A stretch of DNA of 64,000 bases from Fusarium oxysporum f. sp. lycopersici 4287. Taxonomy: Eukaryota; Ascomycota; Sordariomycetes; Hypocreales; Nectriaceae. Below are positions 1 to 10,427 of this stretch, piece after piece (position 1 is the first letter of the stretch; every line of letters starts with the position of its first letter). The notes under the pieces are model-generated. The model had not been told where the DNA came from, made no database searches, and saw only the letters and a program-made list of their open reading frames with translations. Position numbers and translations under genes: made by a program. The stretch spans positions 3,860,850 to 3,924,849 of the forward strand of contig NC_030992.1 of the NCBI RefSeq assembly GCF_000149955.1. Reading direction: 5' to 3'.

Positions 1-153
1 TAAGCGGATGAGAACAAGATGACGACAGTCGGTAATTGAGTAGTGACTGATGCTCCTGCATGTCACTCAGGGGTAACAGGTAGCCGAGTTCCATATCCTG
101 ATTCATAACGATTGTTCATTATTCAAGACTACTCTGACTAGAGGAAGTAAAGC

Positions 154-3100
154 CTAATTTCCCAAAATCTCATCCTTTCTCTTCTGAAGCAAGTAGTAAT
201 ACTCCTGAATCGGGGTACTCTTCGTCGGAACCCTCTCACCCTCAAACTTGCCCTTTCCATGACCATTGAAGTGAACCTTCCAAGCTACTCATCATTAGCA
301 GGCAAAATCACATACAAGAGGACTTCAAAACTCACTGCTCGCGTCAAAGCCGAGGTATGACCAGCTATCATTGAGATAAGCCTTCTCAGTGCCAACCTGG
401 ATAGTCTTGACAGTTCCCATTTGCCCAGGTGCAGGCCGAAGCTCCTTGAGGTCCGCGACAAGCTTAATAAGGCCTGTGACGAAGGCGAGGGCGACGTCTT
501 TGGCGATGCATTCGTGTTGGCCGTAGCTGAAGGCCGAGACGTCTTCTTTCTTGCGCTGGGGGTTGAACTTGCCCGCGTCGGGAACTTCCTTGGGGTTACG
601 GCCAGCTTCGCCCTGTTCATTGTTAGATGCGTTACGCTTGTGATATGAGATTGCGACTTACGAGCATGAGAACGACGGCGGTGCCAGGCTGGATAGCTTG
701 GCCTTGGACTTCGCCTGGTGCTGTCGCAACACGTACGTTGCGCTGAGAGCTCGTCATGCGCTGGGCTTCAGCAACGTAGGCATGAAGAGTAGCATCATCG
801 CCCTTTTGAGCAATGGCCTGGACCTCAGCCCAGATAGCCTCATTCTCGGGACGAAGGAAGAATGACAGAACTTCATAGAACTACACACCATTAGCGCACG
901 ATCTTCACTTTGTCATCAAACTTACAGCAGTGACAGGAACACCGATGCCACCAAAGGCAGTAAGCCAGAGGTTATCAGTGACCTGATCAACATTGTTACC
1001 CTGCGCAAGCAGCTCTTCCACCAGCTTAAGACCACACGATCTCAGCGAATCCTTCTTGAGGTACGATCTGGCACCGATCCTGTTAGCTACGGCAGATACC
1101 AGTCCAATACCTCGGGGACGTCCAGCATCAGCCTCCGCAACAATAGTCTTTGTCGTCTCAATCATTCTCTTCGCACCCTCTTGAGCACGACGACGACGGT
1201 TCCAAGCTTGTGCGGGATCATTGTTGTTAACGCCCCAGACACGAATGTCGAGAAGACTGCGGTACAGCTCTGCAACACCGAGTTTACCGTCAGGATTCTC
1301 GTCGGTTCGGAGATCAAAGTAGAACAGATCAGCGAGGAGTTGTGTATTAAGAGGGATAGCAACATCGCGAATGATGTCGATCTGATCAAGACCTTTCTTG
1401 AGAGTGAAGGTCTCCTTATTGATAAGCTTGGTACCCTCACGCTCAATAAACGCATGGACGGCATTGTGCATGTTGGGAATCTTGCTCATCGCCTTGGAAA
1501 AGTTGGCGCGGTGCGTGTAGTTCTGAGGCTGATCGCCCGCAAGCATGAACCAGCCAAAGTCCTTCTTGCCAGGGAAAAGAGTGTTGAGAGGCTTGAGCCA
1601 GGGAACGACATATTGCTTTGTGTTGCTGAGGATCTGCTTGATAGCGGGTCCTGAGGTGAGAACGGCGACCTTGGGGGGTGCCTTGGGGTCGTCGAGAGTG
1701 TACTGGTCAAAAGTACCGATTTCTTTGGCGATCTGCTCGTTGGCCTTCTTGGTGTACATGGGCTGCATGACTGCGATGGAGTTGAAGGGGAACCAGTTTG
1801 GTACACCGCGCTGGATGAGCTTGTAGAGCATTGAACCACCAAGAGTCTTGTAGTCCTGCTGAACTTCATTGTAACCCCAGGCAGTGAGGTTCGACACGGT
1901 GTAGTCAATAGTGTTGAACCTGTCTGAACGAACAAGCGTAACAGCATCAGACAGAACAGCTCGACCGACAGAGTAAGTCGGCATGATACCAGAGCCAGGG
2001 TTGCGTTGGGGCTTGATATCCTCGATCATAAGACCAGGATACAACTCAACCATATCAGGGTCAGTGTACAACTTCTCCAGGATATTCGCAATATCAGGGT
2101 TCGAGTTGATCTCGCTGAACGAATCATAGCGCTTAAGACCAAAGAACTCTCTGAACTCATTCAGCGAAGCACACTGCCACTTGCGGCCCTGAATGATACC
2201 CAGAACCTCAACGACCTTGAGAGCCTTGGGGACCATGCGAGCACCGAACGTACCGGCAGGGTCCTCCATAGCGTCCTTGAGAATACGAACAAGATCCTCA
2301 TCCTTGAACGTACCATCAGCTTGACGCTCAAGACCATCAAAGGTACGAACGCTAGGATCCTTGGGGGTGTTTTGCTCAAATGTGAGAAGAGCCTGCCCAA
2401 GTTCCGTCCAGCTGACGTCCTGAAGATCCTCAGCCTTGCGGCCGGGGAAGAGCTTGAGGAAGAAGTTGTTGATCCATTTCTCGTCTCGCTTGGAGATGCA
2501 AGAGTGGAAGCGGTAGAGAAGATTGAACTCAACGCTGACTTGGTTGCCAACACCTCGAGGGACACCGTCGCCGTCGAATTGCTTGTCGATGGCAACACGA
2601 GGATCAAGAGTCCAGTCACTCGCGGAGTGGTGAGTGTTGGTGATGGCACGGAGATAGTCGTGCAAGCAGATGTTGATGTACAAACCACCCGTGATCAGAC
2701 GAGCTACATTGAAGAGGTCATGATCTTGCTTCGCAATAGCCTTTGCCTTGTCTTCCTCAGAAGCATTAGGCGGCACTGACAACGAGAACCGTCCGTTCTC
2801 GTTGATCTTGAGCAGAATGTCAGCCACATAATTGTGGAAGCGACTATACAGTACGAGCATGACATTTACACCCGCAGGTTGACCAAGAAGACGCTTCTCA
2901 TGAAAGGTATCAGGCTTGAGCTTGCCCTCCTTCATGGTACGAATCTCATGCTGATCCTTCAACGAAGAACCATACAGCGGCGCAAGATCGAGATACGACG
3001 AGGTATCAGACTTGTTCATATCTGTACGGTTCGTACGGAAGATATCGTGAATAATAATCGCAGCGTGATAAAACAGCATTGACGAAATACCCGCTGGATT

Positions 3101-3803
3101 CTCCTGAAACGTCGTCTCATCTCTCGCCATGAGAAGATCAAACAACAAACCAGGATCAGGCTTGACACCATGAAGTCTCTTCTCCGACTTGACAGACTTG
3201 GCATACGGTGTACCAGCCCTACCTAGATTAGGCTCAAGAATGTTGTTGAAACTTCCGTCTGGCATACGGTACTGATGAAGACCATCTGGAGCCTGGGGCA
3301 CTTGCTCTCGAAGAAGAACATCAGTGCCAGGGACTTTGAACTCGATTGTATCGTAGAGTTCGCAGTTATGCTTGTGGGCTGGTTTATCAGAGTTGACGAC
3401 ATCATACTTGACGTCGCCGCCCATGTAGCTCAGGGGCGGATGCTGAAGATTGCCCCAGAGGGTGTCGATGAGTTTGTTTGTAAGAGCTGTGCGAGCTTTG
3501 GAGGTTGCAGGAAGGGCGGTGAGGATACCGATGAGGAGTTCAGTAGTTCTACACCTGTTAGTCGTGTTCTGGGATATGATGTAGGCGAGTGACTTACCCC
3601 TTCTTGTCATCAAGAGGTTGGCCTTTTTGGAGGAGTTCTTTGACAAGACCGAGGAGTTGAGCAGGACTAGCTTGGCTTCGAACACCAGCAAAGTCCTTCA
3701 TGAGGTCCGCAACGAGTTTCTCAGGGTTATTCAGAAGACTCGACGGATCTTCCTTAGAGTCCCCGTAGGACTCACCAGCCTGAAACTTTTCGTTGAACGA
3801 CAT
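154..3803 (-). CDS. Ppo-type fatty acid dioxygenase / cytochrome P450 fusion (psi factor / linoleate diol synthase family)
   Basis: Five exons on the minus strand (3598-3803, 926-3548, 662-880, 336-612, 154-284) join in frame to about 1151 residues, the usual Ppo length. The N-terminal heme dioxygenase half has the distal heme His in IIIHD (about 236) and the catalytic Tyr plus proximal His in LLYRFH (about 414 and 417). The C-terminal P450 half ends with the heme-thiolate motif FSYGQHEC (Cys about 1051). Known role of the family: oxygenation of linoleic or oleic acid to a hydroperoxide, then isomerisation or dehydration by the P450, giving oxylipins that steer sporulation and secondary metabolism. 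The last 131-nt exon, encoding the basic tail from WKVHF onward, is easily missed because an in-frame stop lies just inside the preceding intron. Since the P450 cysteine is present, the second domain could be active, but diol synthase, allene oxide synthase and epoxy alcohol synthase cannot be told apart here. Confidence 0.93.
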
Positions 3804-5581
3804 GATGAAGAAAGAAGATGTGTGCAGAGAAAAAACCAATCCAACTTTCTTCACCGGCATCTCATCCCTCCATCCTTTATACCAAATATGTCACTTGTAG
3901 CTTCTTTCACGAGCGGTAACCACATCGCGGACCCTTGAGTGTAAGTGGCGTTGGTGCAACAAGAGGTGATAACACCGTCTGTCCAATACAAGCTCTCGTA
4001 TTGCCAACGCGGGATGCAAGCTGAGACCATGACGGAAGGTGATAAGCTAGAATACAGCTCTACTGGGATGAAGCTTTGAGAATGAGGGGTTGTTGAGCAG
4101 CAATGTCTCACAGGCTGTTGTTCTTTTTCCGTGTGAAACCTTGATGCGAGATCTTTCAAGTTTGGAAGAGAGGGTGTGCAGCGGCCTCAAAGATGATCTG
4201 ACAATTCAATTACCAAATCTGTACTCGACATTCCATCCATGATTCATCAACTCTTTTCTTCTCTTCTGCTTGGCGATGTTCAAGTTAAGTTAAGTTAAAT
4301 TAAATCAAGTTAGACTTCGATCTACAACGTGACATCTCACCTCATCTAGATTACCTTTTCCATTAAAATCTCCTAGCTTTACCGCCAATGCAGGCGGTCC
4401 GTTCCGGCCAACCAGCGCGGACCCCCTCGTCCACAATTGGCTGAGCTCAATCTGCCAAAGCTAGACATTTGCTGACGGGCGTTTATGCCGTGTAACACTA
4501 TGAATGATCGCCATCGGGCCGTCCGGCAAATAACAGGTGCCGGAGTGAACTAATGTCTCAGCGGGGGATGTTGTAAAGTGAGGGGTTGTGAGACCTGCAG
4601 TTCATGTGTTGTTTGATTTGCTGGTGTTTGAAATACATGGATTGTGAGGGGGAGATGAGAAAAATTAAAGGGAATCTAGATCTGAATGCTTATGCAGTGA
4701 GTTGGGGATCGGAAGACATTGGGAGATATGGGTGAGACAAGTCGCGTATGTACTGATGGTCGAGTTGGAATCATATCATGACAGATCACCAGGCTAATAT
4801 CGGGTGAATCTAAGCAATTGCTTATTTCAAGTTACACAATCCAAGCAAAGCTCAAGACATCTTCTCAGAACCAACCCCTCACATCAAGCTCTTCTGATCT
4901 TTCAGATCTCTATCTAACACCGCTTATCTGCACTCTGCAATAGTACTCCTTTTATTACATGAATCTCACCAAGACAAAAAGAAGCAAAACCTAACCAATA
5001 CATAACCTCCCTCCAAAACATCAGGGTCCAGTCCAAGTACATCATGCAGCTACTACAGTCACCGACTTTCACAAGCCTGGAGCCATGCATATCTCCCCGC
5101 CTTTCAACCTCCAACCGACAACAATGGAATTGTGGCGTGTCGAGCATCAACTGCAACAGATCGCAAACAGAAATCAATTCTCAGCCGCACCGTATCACAG
5201 CATGCTCAATTCTCCTCTCTTTCCCCTCCCAAAGCCGTGCCTTAGCCAGACATTCAGCCGTCTTAGGAAAAAGCGAGGTTCTCGTGGCTGGCTGAACCCA
5301 AATGCCAAGGACGAATCAATATTCTCCGATTAGCATCCCTTCATTCATCATTCTCGTAAGGGAGGAGACAACAATGCATGTGAATATCTCACTCTCTGTA
5401 CTGTATACATCTCTCCTCCCATTGCAGGTGTGCTATGCTACACGGGTCGGGAACCCAGTGGTACAAGCAAAAGAACCACGCAAGGGATTTCGTTGTCTCC
5501 GCATAAAGGAAGCATAGCTGGCCCCCAGACACTGAATTCCCGTCTCACCTTGGAAACTCCCCCATCATTCTTCTCCCAAAG
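3804..5581. other. Intergenic region between divergent Ppo and DUF2235 genes
   Basis: About 1.8 kb with no supportable gene. It holds the promoters of both flanking genes, a short GTTAA-type repeat near 4270-4300 and a GC-rich block at 4381-4440 with a CCG-N10-CGG palindrome. Long open frames here show no family resemblance. Confidence 0.6.
4381..4398. promoter_or_regulatory. CCG-N10-CGG palindrome, possible Zn2Cys6 site
   Basis: ACCGCC and GGCGGT form a perfect inverted repeat around a 6-nt centre, about 580 bp upstream of the Ppo start. Inverted CGG triplets are the usual target of dimeric Zn2Cys6 regulators. The regulator is unknown. Confidence 0.35.
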
Positions 5582-7440
5582 ATGCCTCACGCTGAGAACG
5601 AAAACACTGAATCTACTGAGCCCAAGAAGCTCATCCTGTGCTTTGACGGCACAGGAAACACGTTCAGTGGCTCCAATGCTGATACCAATGTTGTCAAGAT
5701 CCTTCGAAAGTTGGATCGAAACAATAAGAACCAGTTCCACTACTACCAGAGTAAGATGCCAGTCATTAAGTTGAGAAGCGGTCGCTAACTGTGCATAGCT
5801 GGAATTGGTACATATGATATCAATGAAACGTCTGTGAACAAGGGTATCTTTGGTGAATTTGGGAGTAACATCTCAAAGACAATTGATCAAGGCTTTGGCA
5901 CCACTTTTGACGCTCATGTCATTGCTGGCTACCGCTTTCTCATGCGTTACTATGAAACTGTAAGTCTCACATCCCGAAGCCCAACTTCCCCAATTGACAT
6001 GGTAAAGAACGCAAAGATCTACGTCTTTGGCTTCAGCCGAGGCGCCTACACAGCCAAGTTCCTCGCCAGAATGGTCAACAAGGTCGGTCTTCTCTGCAAA
6101 GGCAACGAAGAAATGGTCCCCTTCGCCTACCGTCTTTATCAACGCTACCTCCAAGGCGAGATAAAAGACAGCGAGCATGCCCAGTGCACTTCCAAGCACA
6201 GCAGCTCAGAGACAGACGCTCCCGCAAATTGCGACACGACACAGCTTCTGGGCACAAAGCCTGAAGATGTCAGTGAAGAGACTCAGGATGCTTCCAACGA
6301 GATCGAAGCATTCAGTCAGACATTCTGTCGCAAGGAGACGAACCGTGCCGGTGAAGAGGAAAACATCAAGGTATTCTTCCTCGGAATCTGGGACTGCGTT
6401 GCCTCCGTCGCTGTTCTCGAGCGTAAAGCAAAGATGCCCGTTCCTGTAACAGGCACAGCGACACATGTTCGTCACGCGGTAGCCATTGACGAGCGTCGCG
6501 TCAAGTTCAAGCCCGCTCTTTTGGCACAGGACATCAGAGCCGCAGTGCACAGCCACGATGACGATGAAGATATCAAGGAAGTTTGGTTTCCTGGTAATCA
6601 CGGCGACGTTGGCGGCGGCTGGCCCGCTCAGCCTGATGAGCAGGAAGATGAAGCTGAGAAGCCGTCTTTCTGGGGCCGTATCAAGAACGCGTGGCTGACG
6701 AGAAAAGCTGGTAAGGCGAGTCAGAATCTGAACAAAGATAGATTCCAGATGAGTGACATTCCACTCGAGTGGATGATTCGCGAGGTCAAGAAGTGTGGCG
6801 AGATGGATAAGTCACTGCAGGCGGGGGTGCATTGGTGCCATAGTCTCAAGCCATTTGAGAGGAGTATGGCAGATCCTGCCAAGCGAAGAGAAGCGACGCA
6901 TGGATTCATGCACGATTGTCTCGCCTTCGGCTACGGAACAGCCTTCTTCAAAGTCCTCATGTGGAAGTTCATGGGTAAGTCATCCCGGACCGTCTCAACC
7001 CCAACTAACACGTCCCAGAATGGCTCCCTTTCTTAACGCGCTGGGAACTCGACGACACGACAGACGCCAACGTCAAGCTCCTCGGCTGGAAACCCGTGAC
7101 ATTCCCTCCCAACAGAGGTTCATACCGTGACATTCCCCGCGGCGCAGTCCTCCACCAATCTCTTCTCGACCGACTGCAGGAGTTCTCAAGCTACACGCCC
7201 GGAAATAACCACGGCGACAAGTCGAGTGCCTGTTTCAAAGGCCGTAACAAGGCTTTGGTGTATAATGAGAAGGAGATTGAGGGTTTGTCTGAGGATGCGA
7301 AGGCGCAGAAGTTGAGTGAAGCACACTTCAAGATCCACTCTGAGGGGAGTGACTTGGTCTGGGAGGATGATAAGAGGCATCAGACATATGACTTCAATCC
7401 TCATTTCAAGGGCGCTCTGCACCCTGCAATTGTTCAGTAG
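5582..7440 (+). CDS. DUF2235 alpha/beta hydrolase-like protein (Tle1-type phospholipase fold)
   Basis: Four exons (5582-5750, 5799-5959, 6008-6974, 7019-7440) give 572 residues. The start is the first ATG before the family's N-terminal signature [12 protein letters not shown]. The nucleophile elbow GFSRGAY places the serine near residue 120. Other DUF2235 landmarks are [22 protein letters not shown] and [13 protein letters not shown], the last carrying a probable catalytic Asp/His region. The family includes bacterial type VI lipase effectors; fungal members are cytosolic proteins of mostly unknown substrate. Intron 2 (5960-6007) is 48 nt, in phase and stop-free, so its retention would add 16 residues just before the nucleophile strand. 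No signal peptide is visible. The hydrolase fold is secure; the substrate is unknown. Confidence 0.9.
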
Positions 7441-7668
7441 TTTAGGTTCGTACGGGATGGGAAAGTTGGCAATACGGTTGCTTGGATGTACGGTATTGAG
7501 GGTGGTTTGGTTGGAAGGTGTAACAAGAACAGGGAAGAGTCTGCTATTTCTAGGCTAATATTGTACCAATTTTGGGGGATTCCTATCTTCAATCATCTCG
7601 AGTCATTCCAAGAGAAGTGCTATGCCAGCCACGTCCTTCCGCCGAAGTTCATCTGTATGTTCTCTTTG

Positions 7669-8785
7669 TCACTCCAAAGTAGAAGCTATCGGGTCAAGGA
7701 CCTTTCTCGCCGCCTTCGTGATGGTTAAGCAGAGTGGCAGTTCATTCGAAGACGAACAAGCAGACTGATACGTTGCCGGGCAGTCAGGCGCTGTAGGCAG
7801 CGTATGCCATCTCGTCTGTCGCTCTTCCAACCGCTCAATGAAAGCGACGAAAGACTTGTCCCGATGGTTCTCAATGCCAAAAATTTCCGATTTGACGACA
7901 CTGTACATGAGACTCTTCCACTGTTCAGGTGACACTTCAATCGGCACCAACACTGTATCGTCCGCCGTGTGCGATTGACCCAAAGGATTGAGAGCGATCT
8001 TTAACTTTTCTCCCTTGTCGGTCGCTTCAATTGCCTTTGCACCAATCGTCTTTATGAACCTGACATAAGACTCAGCAATACAGACGCATAGAATGCCCAA
8101 GATGCCCGCGTTTTGTAGTACGGATGAGAACCGCATGGGGCATTTTGAGCATTCTAGAACATCTGTTGCGCGCTCGAATGTATTTCGCAGAATCGCGAGA
8201 TCATCGGGGACAATGAGTTCGGTACGGACTCCGAGGCGATTGAGGAGAAGATAGAGGATCGACAGGCATGCGCACGAAGCGTTGATGTCTGTTTGTGTGA
8301 GGATGTCGCTATGAGATTGCGCGCTACGGAGGGTTAGAAAGCGGGAAGATTGAGTCGTTCGACAGATTTCTTACGGCGCGAAGCTCTCAAAGTCCGCGAG
8401 AAATGGCGGTATATCTGTATTGGGTTCATGATGGCTCAGGCGCTCCTCTGTACCAGTCGTTATTCGGGCGGTATTTGAATGCGCTGGTGATGGCCCGCGA
8501 TCATCCCGACGAGCCGGACTGGCCGGTGCGCGCGCTATCACGTAGGGCCTCTTGGGTCTGCCAGCGCGTTTCTGCAGAGAGTAAACACATCCTCGATTAG
8601 AAGCGGTGCATTTTGAACACACCGGGTATTCTCCTGAGCATCGGACCTTTCGCGATCCTACGGGTTGGGTACGGATAAGCCAGCTGAAACCGGCACTCGA
8701 CGTCTTGTCACTTACTACATGGCTCGCAGGAAGCTCTGGCCCGACCGGGTGTAGAAGTCTTGGAGGACGTCGCTGGCGATAGCAT
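7669..8785 (-). CDS. Small AflR-like Zn2Cys6 transcription factor
   Basis: Three exons (8716-8785, 8375-8657, 7669-8323) give 335 residues. The first intron falls inside the zinc cluster; splicing restores CEPCRSRKVRC followed by PVCSKC and the sixth Cys, a canonical C-x2-C-x6-C-x5-6-C-x2-C-x6-C binuclear cluster at about residues 20-48. The linker is basic (RAGRPKR). The C-terminal half has the Cys-rich, Leu-rich pattern of the aflatoxin regulatory protein (AflR) domain, with SCACLSILYLLLNRLG and LECSKCPM. AflR-type proteins usually control a secondary metabolite cluster, but no backbone synthase is visible in this window. Its promoter shares sequence blocks with the MFS transporter gene at 12438, suggesting that it regulates itself and that transporter. 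Confidence 0.88.
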
Positions 8786-8905
8786 TTCTGTAAGGAATTA
8801 TCGCTTCTCGCAATAGACTTGAGATTGTGGACTCTCGATGTAGGGAATGATGCAGTCCATGAATGCTCCGGACGGGAATTTAATGTTCCGAGTGAAACCC
8901 GCTTC

Positions 8906-8964
8906 CGGACCATTTGCGCCAGAGATCAATGTCGGATGGTTTTACACGGACGATTTCTAGCTAT
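8906..8964. promoter_or_regulatory. CGGA-rich promoter block shared with the MFS gene at 12.4 kb
   Basis: It contains CGGACCATTT (8906-8915) and, from 8933, a 32-nt stretch with the core TTTTACACGGA. Both have counterparts at 12213-12222 and 12252-12284. It lies 120-180 bp upstream of the AflR-like start codon. The rest of the 8786-9209 gap shows no gene. Confidence 0.55.
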
Positions 8965-9209
8965 ACTCTCACGATCATCATTTATTGTTCTTGAGATGCT
9001 GTAACAACGAATTCTTGGTTATAAATCACTACTTTAAAAGAATGCACTGACCTAATGATCTATGTAAATAAAACGTGTGCGTGAGCCTTGGCTCCAAAGC
9101 AAGGCTCACAAAAGTACAGAATCGCAACACCAAAACAAAACACGTCAAAACACAATTCCGCTATCCAACGAAGGTGCAAGAAGCTACAACAGAAGGGAAT
9201 GTGGGCTGT

Positions 9210-10427
9210 CTATTGTTTCCTCTTCTTGCTCTTGCCCTTCTCCATCTGTTGGGCTTCTTCGGTGGCAGTAGACTTTCGTTTGATTGAGACACCACCGATA
9301 TGCTTTTTTGGGATATGGCCAATGGGCTTCTCTTTCGTCCGCTTCGGGATGGTCTTCCATTTGAAGAGTGCCGGATCATATGAAGGATAGTAGTTCAGGC
9401 CCCAGGTACCTCCTTCATCATAGTTGAGCAGAGGGAGGAAAGGTCCCTGCATTCCTGGACGAGGACGAAGACTTTTATAGCGCTTATCGTTGCGCTTTGC
9501 AACTGAGTCACTCGGTTTGAGTGGCGGCTCAGCCCGGAGCGCGGACTCATTTGCCTCTTCGATAATATCATGGAAACAATTCAGGCCCCAAGCTGCCATA
9601 CTTGCAAAGGTCCAGCTCGGTCGAATCCCGCCTTCAGGGCCAAAAACATGTGGAATTGTCCAGGCGTGGCTCAAGTCACACAGCTGGCCTTCGTAATACT
9701 GCTGAGACTTGAGGTCCCGTACAACGATGCCGCATTTATGGAGCTGGCGAAGATTGTGAAGCATACGCGGTAGATGATTGATCTGTCTCTGTTCCGCTTC
9801 TCTTGTCATATCACCTGTAGGACTTTGGTGGCTGGGGATCCAGCCTTTGACGATAGCCATGATGGGTAGGTCAATTTCATCTTCCATCATTTCCATCACT
9901 TGTATTGTAGGCCATTTGGCTTCCGGTATGGTATTTTTAATCGCGGCTTGGGCCTGATCGTCAATCTGATGTAAATAGAGGCGCAGGTAGCCATGCACTT
10001 TGCCAGCAAGATGCTCCCGACCAAGCTCCTTGAGTCGACCGTAGGCGCGACACTTGTTGTAAAAGGAAGTCGCATGAACACGTAGACTGTCGACCACATG
10101 CTGGGGTATCTTTTCACTGGCGGTCAGTCTCTCTTTCTCTTCTCTTTCGACGAAATAGTCTTCGTCAATGGGGTCCAATTCGAAGTTCGGCTCGTGCACG
10201 TAAACAGGGAAGAACTAGGTGCGCATTGGCATTGGCATGGTGATTCTGCTCACTGTACCTACAAGCTTGATGACATAGATCTTGCCATCAATCTCGGCTT
10301 TAACGACGACTGAGTGACAGCCAGAGCCGAGATATTCCAGGAACTTGAAGTCGTGCTTGGTGAGATCATCGGTGAAACACTCTAGCTTTGGGCCTTCGCA
10401 ATCCGGTAGCGGTTTCAGTGTAGGCAT
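9210..10427 (-). CDS. FTA2-like protein with a degenerate protein-kinase fold (intact copy)
   Basis: Two exons (10263-10427, 9210-10214) give 389 residues. The start is set by comparison with the second copy at 38158, which begins with the same MP-LKPLPDCEGPKLEC block and has its intron at the identical codon. The N-lobe shows a glycine-rich loop (GSGCHSVVVKAE) and a VIK lysine. The C-lobe has VVRDLK in place of HRD and CDLS in place of DFG, followed by a W-rich segment (SWTFASMAAW). The tail is strongly basic (KGKSKKRKQ), possibly a nuclear signal. The family is known from the Sim4 kinetochore subunit Fta2 but is expanded in Fusarium, where most members are uncharacterised. Kinase activity is doubtful. 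This copy is uninterrupted, unlike the one at 38 kb. Confidence 0.8.

Noticed and set aside
1..16. Similarity of the first 16 bases to 40594-40609
   Set aside because: 15 of 16 matches do not extend on either side, so chance is the simpler reading.
1181..2779. Long plus-strand open frames opposite the Ppo gene
   Set aside because: They are antisense shadows of a strongly conserved coding exon and show no family features of their own.
3549..3597. Starting the Ppo protein within the long 928-codon frame
   Set aside because: The frame's first 48 codons are intron and antisense-like sequence; the exon at 3598-3803 gives the expected N-terminus and closes in frame.
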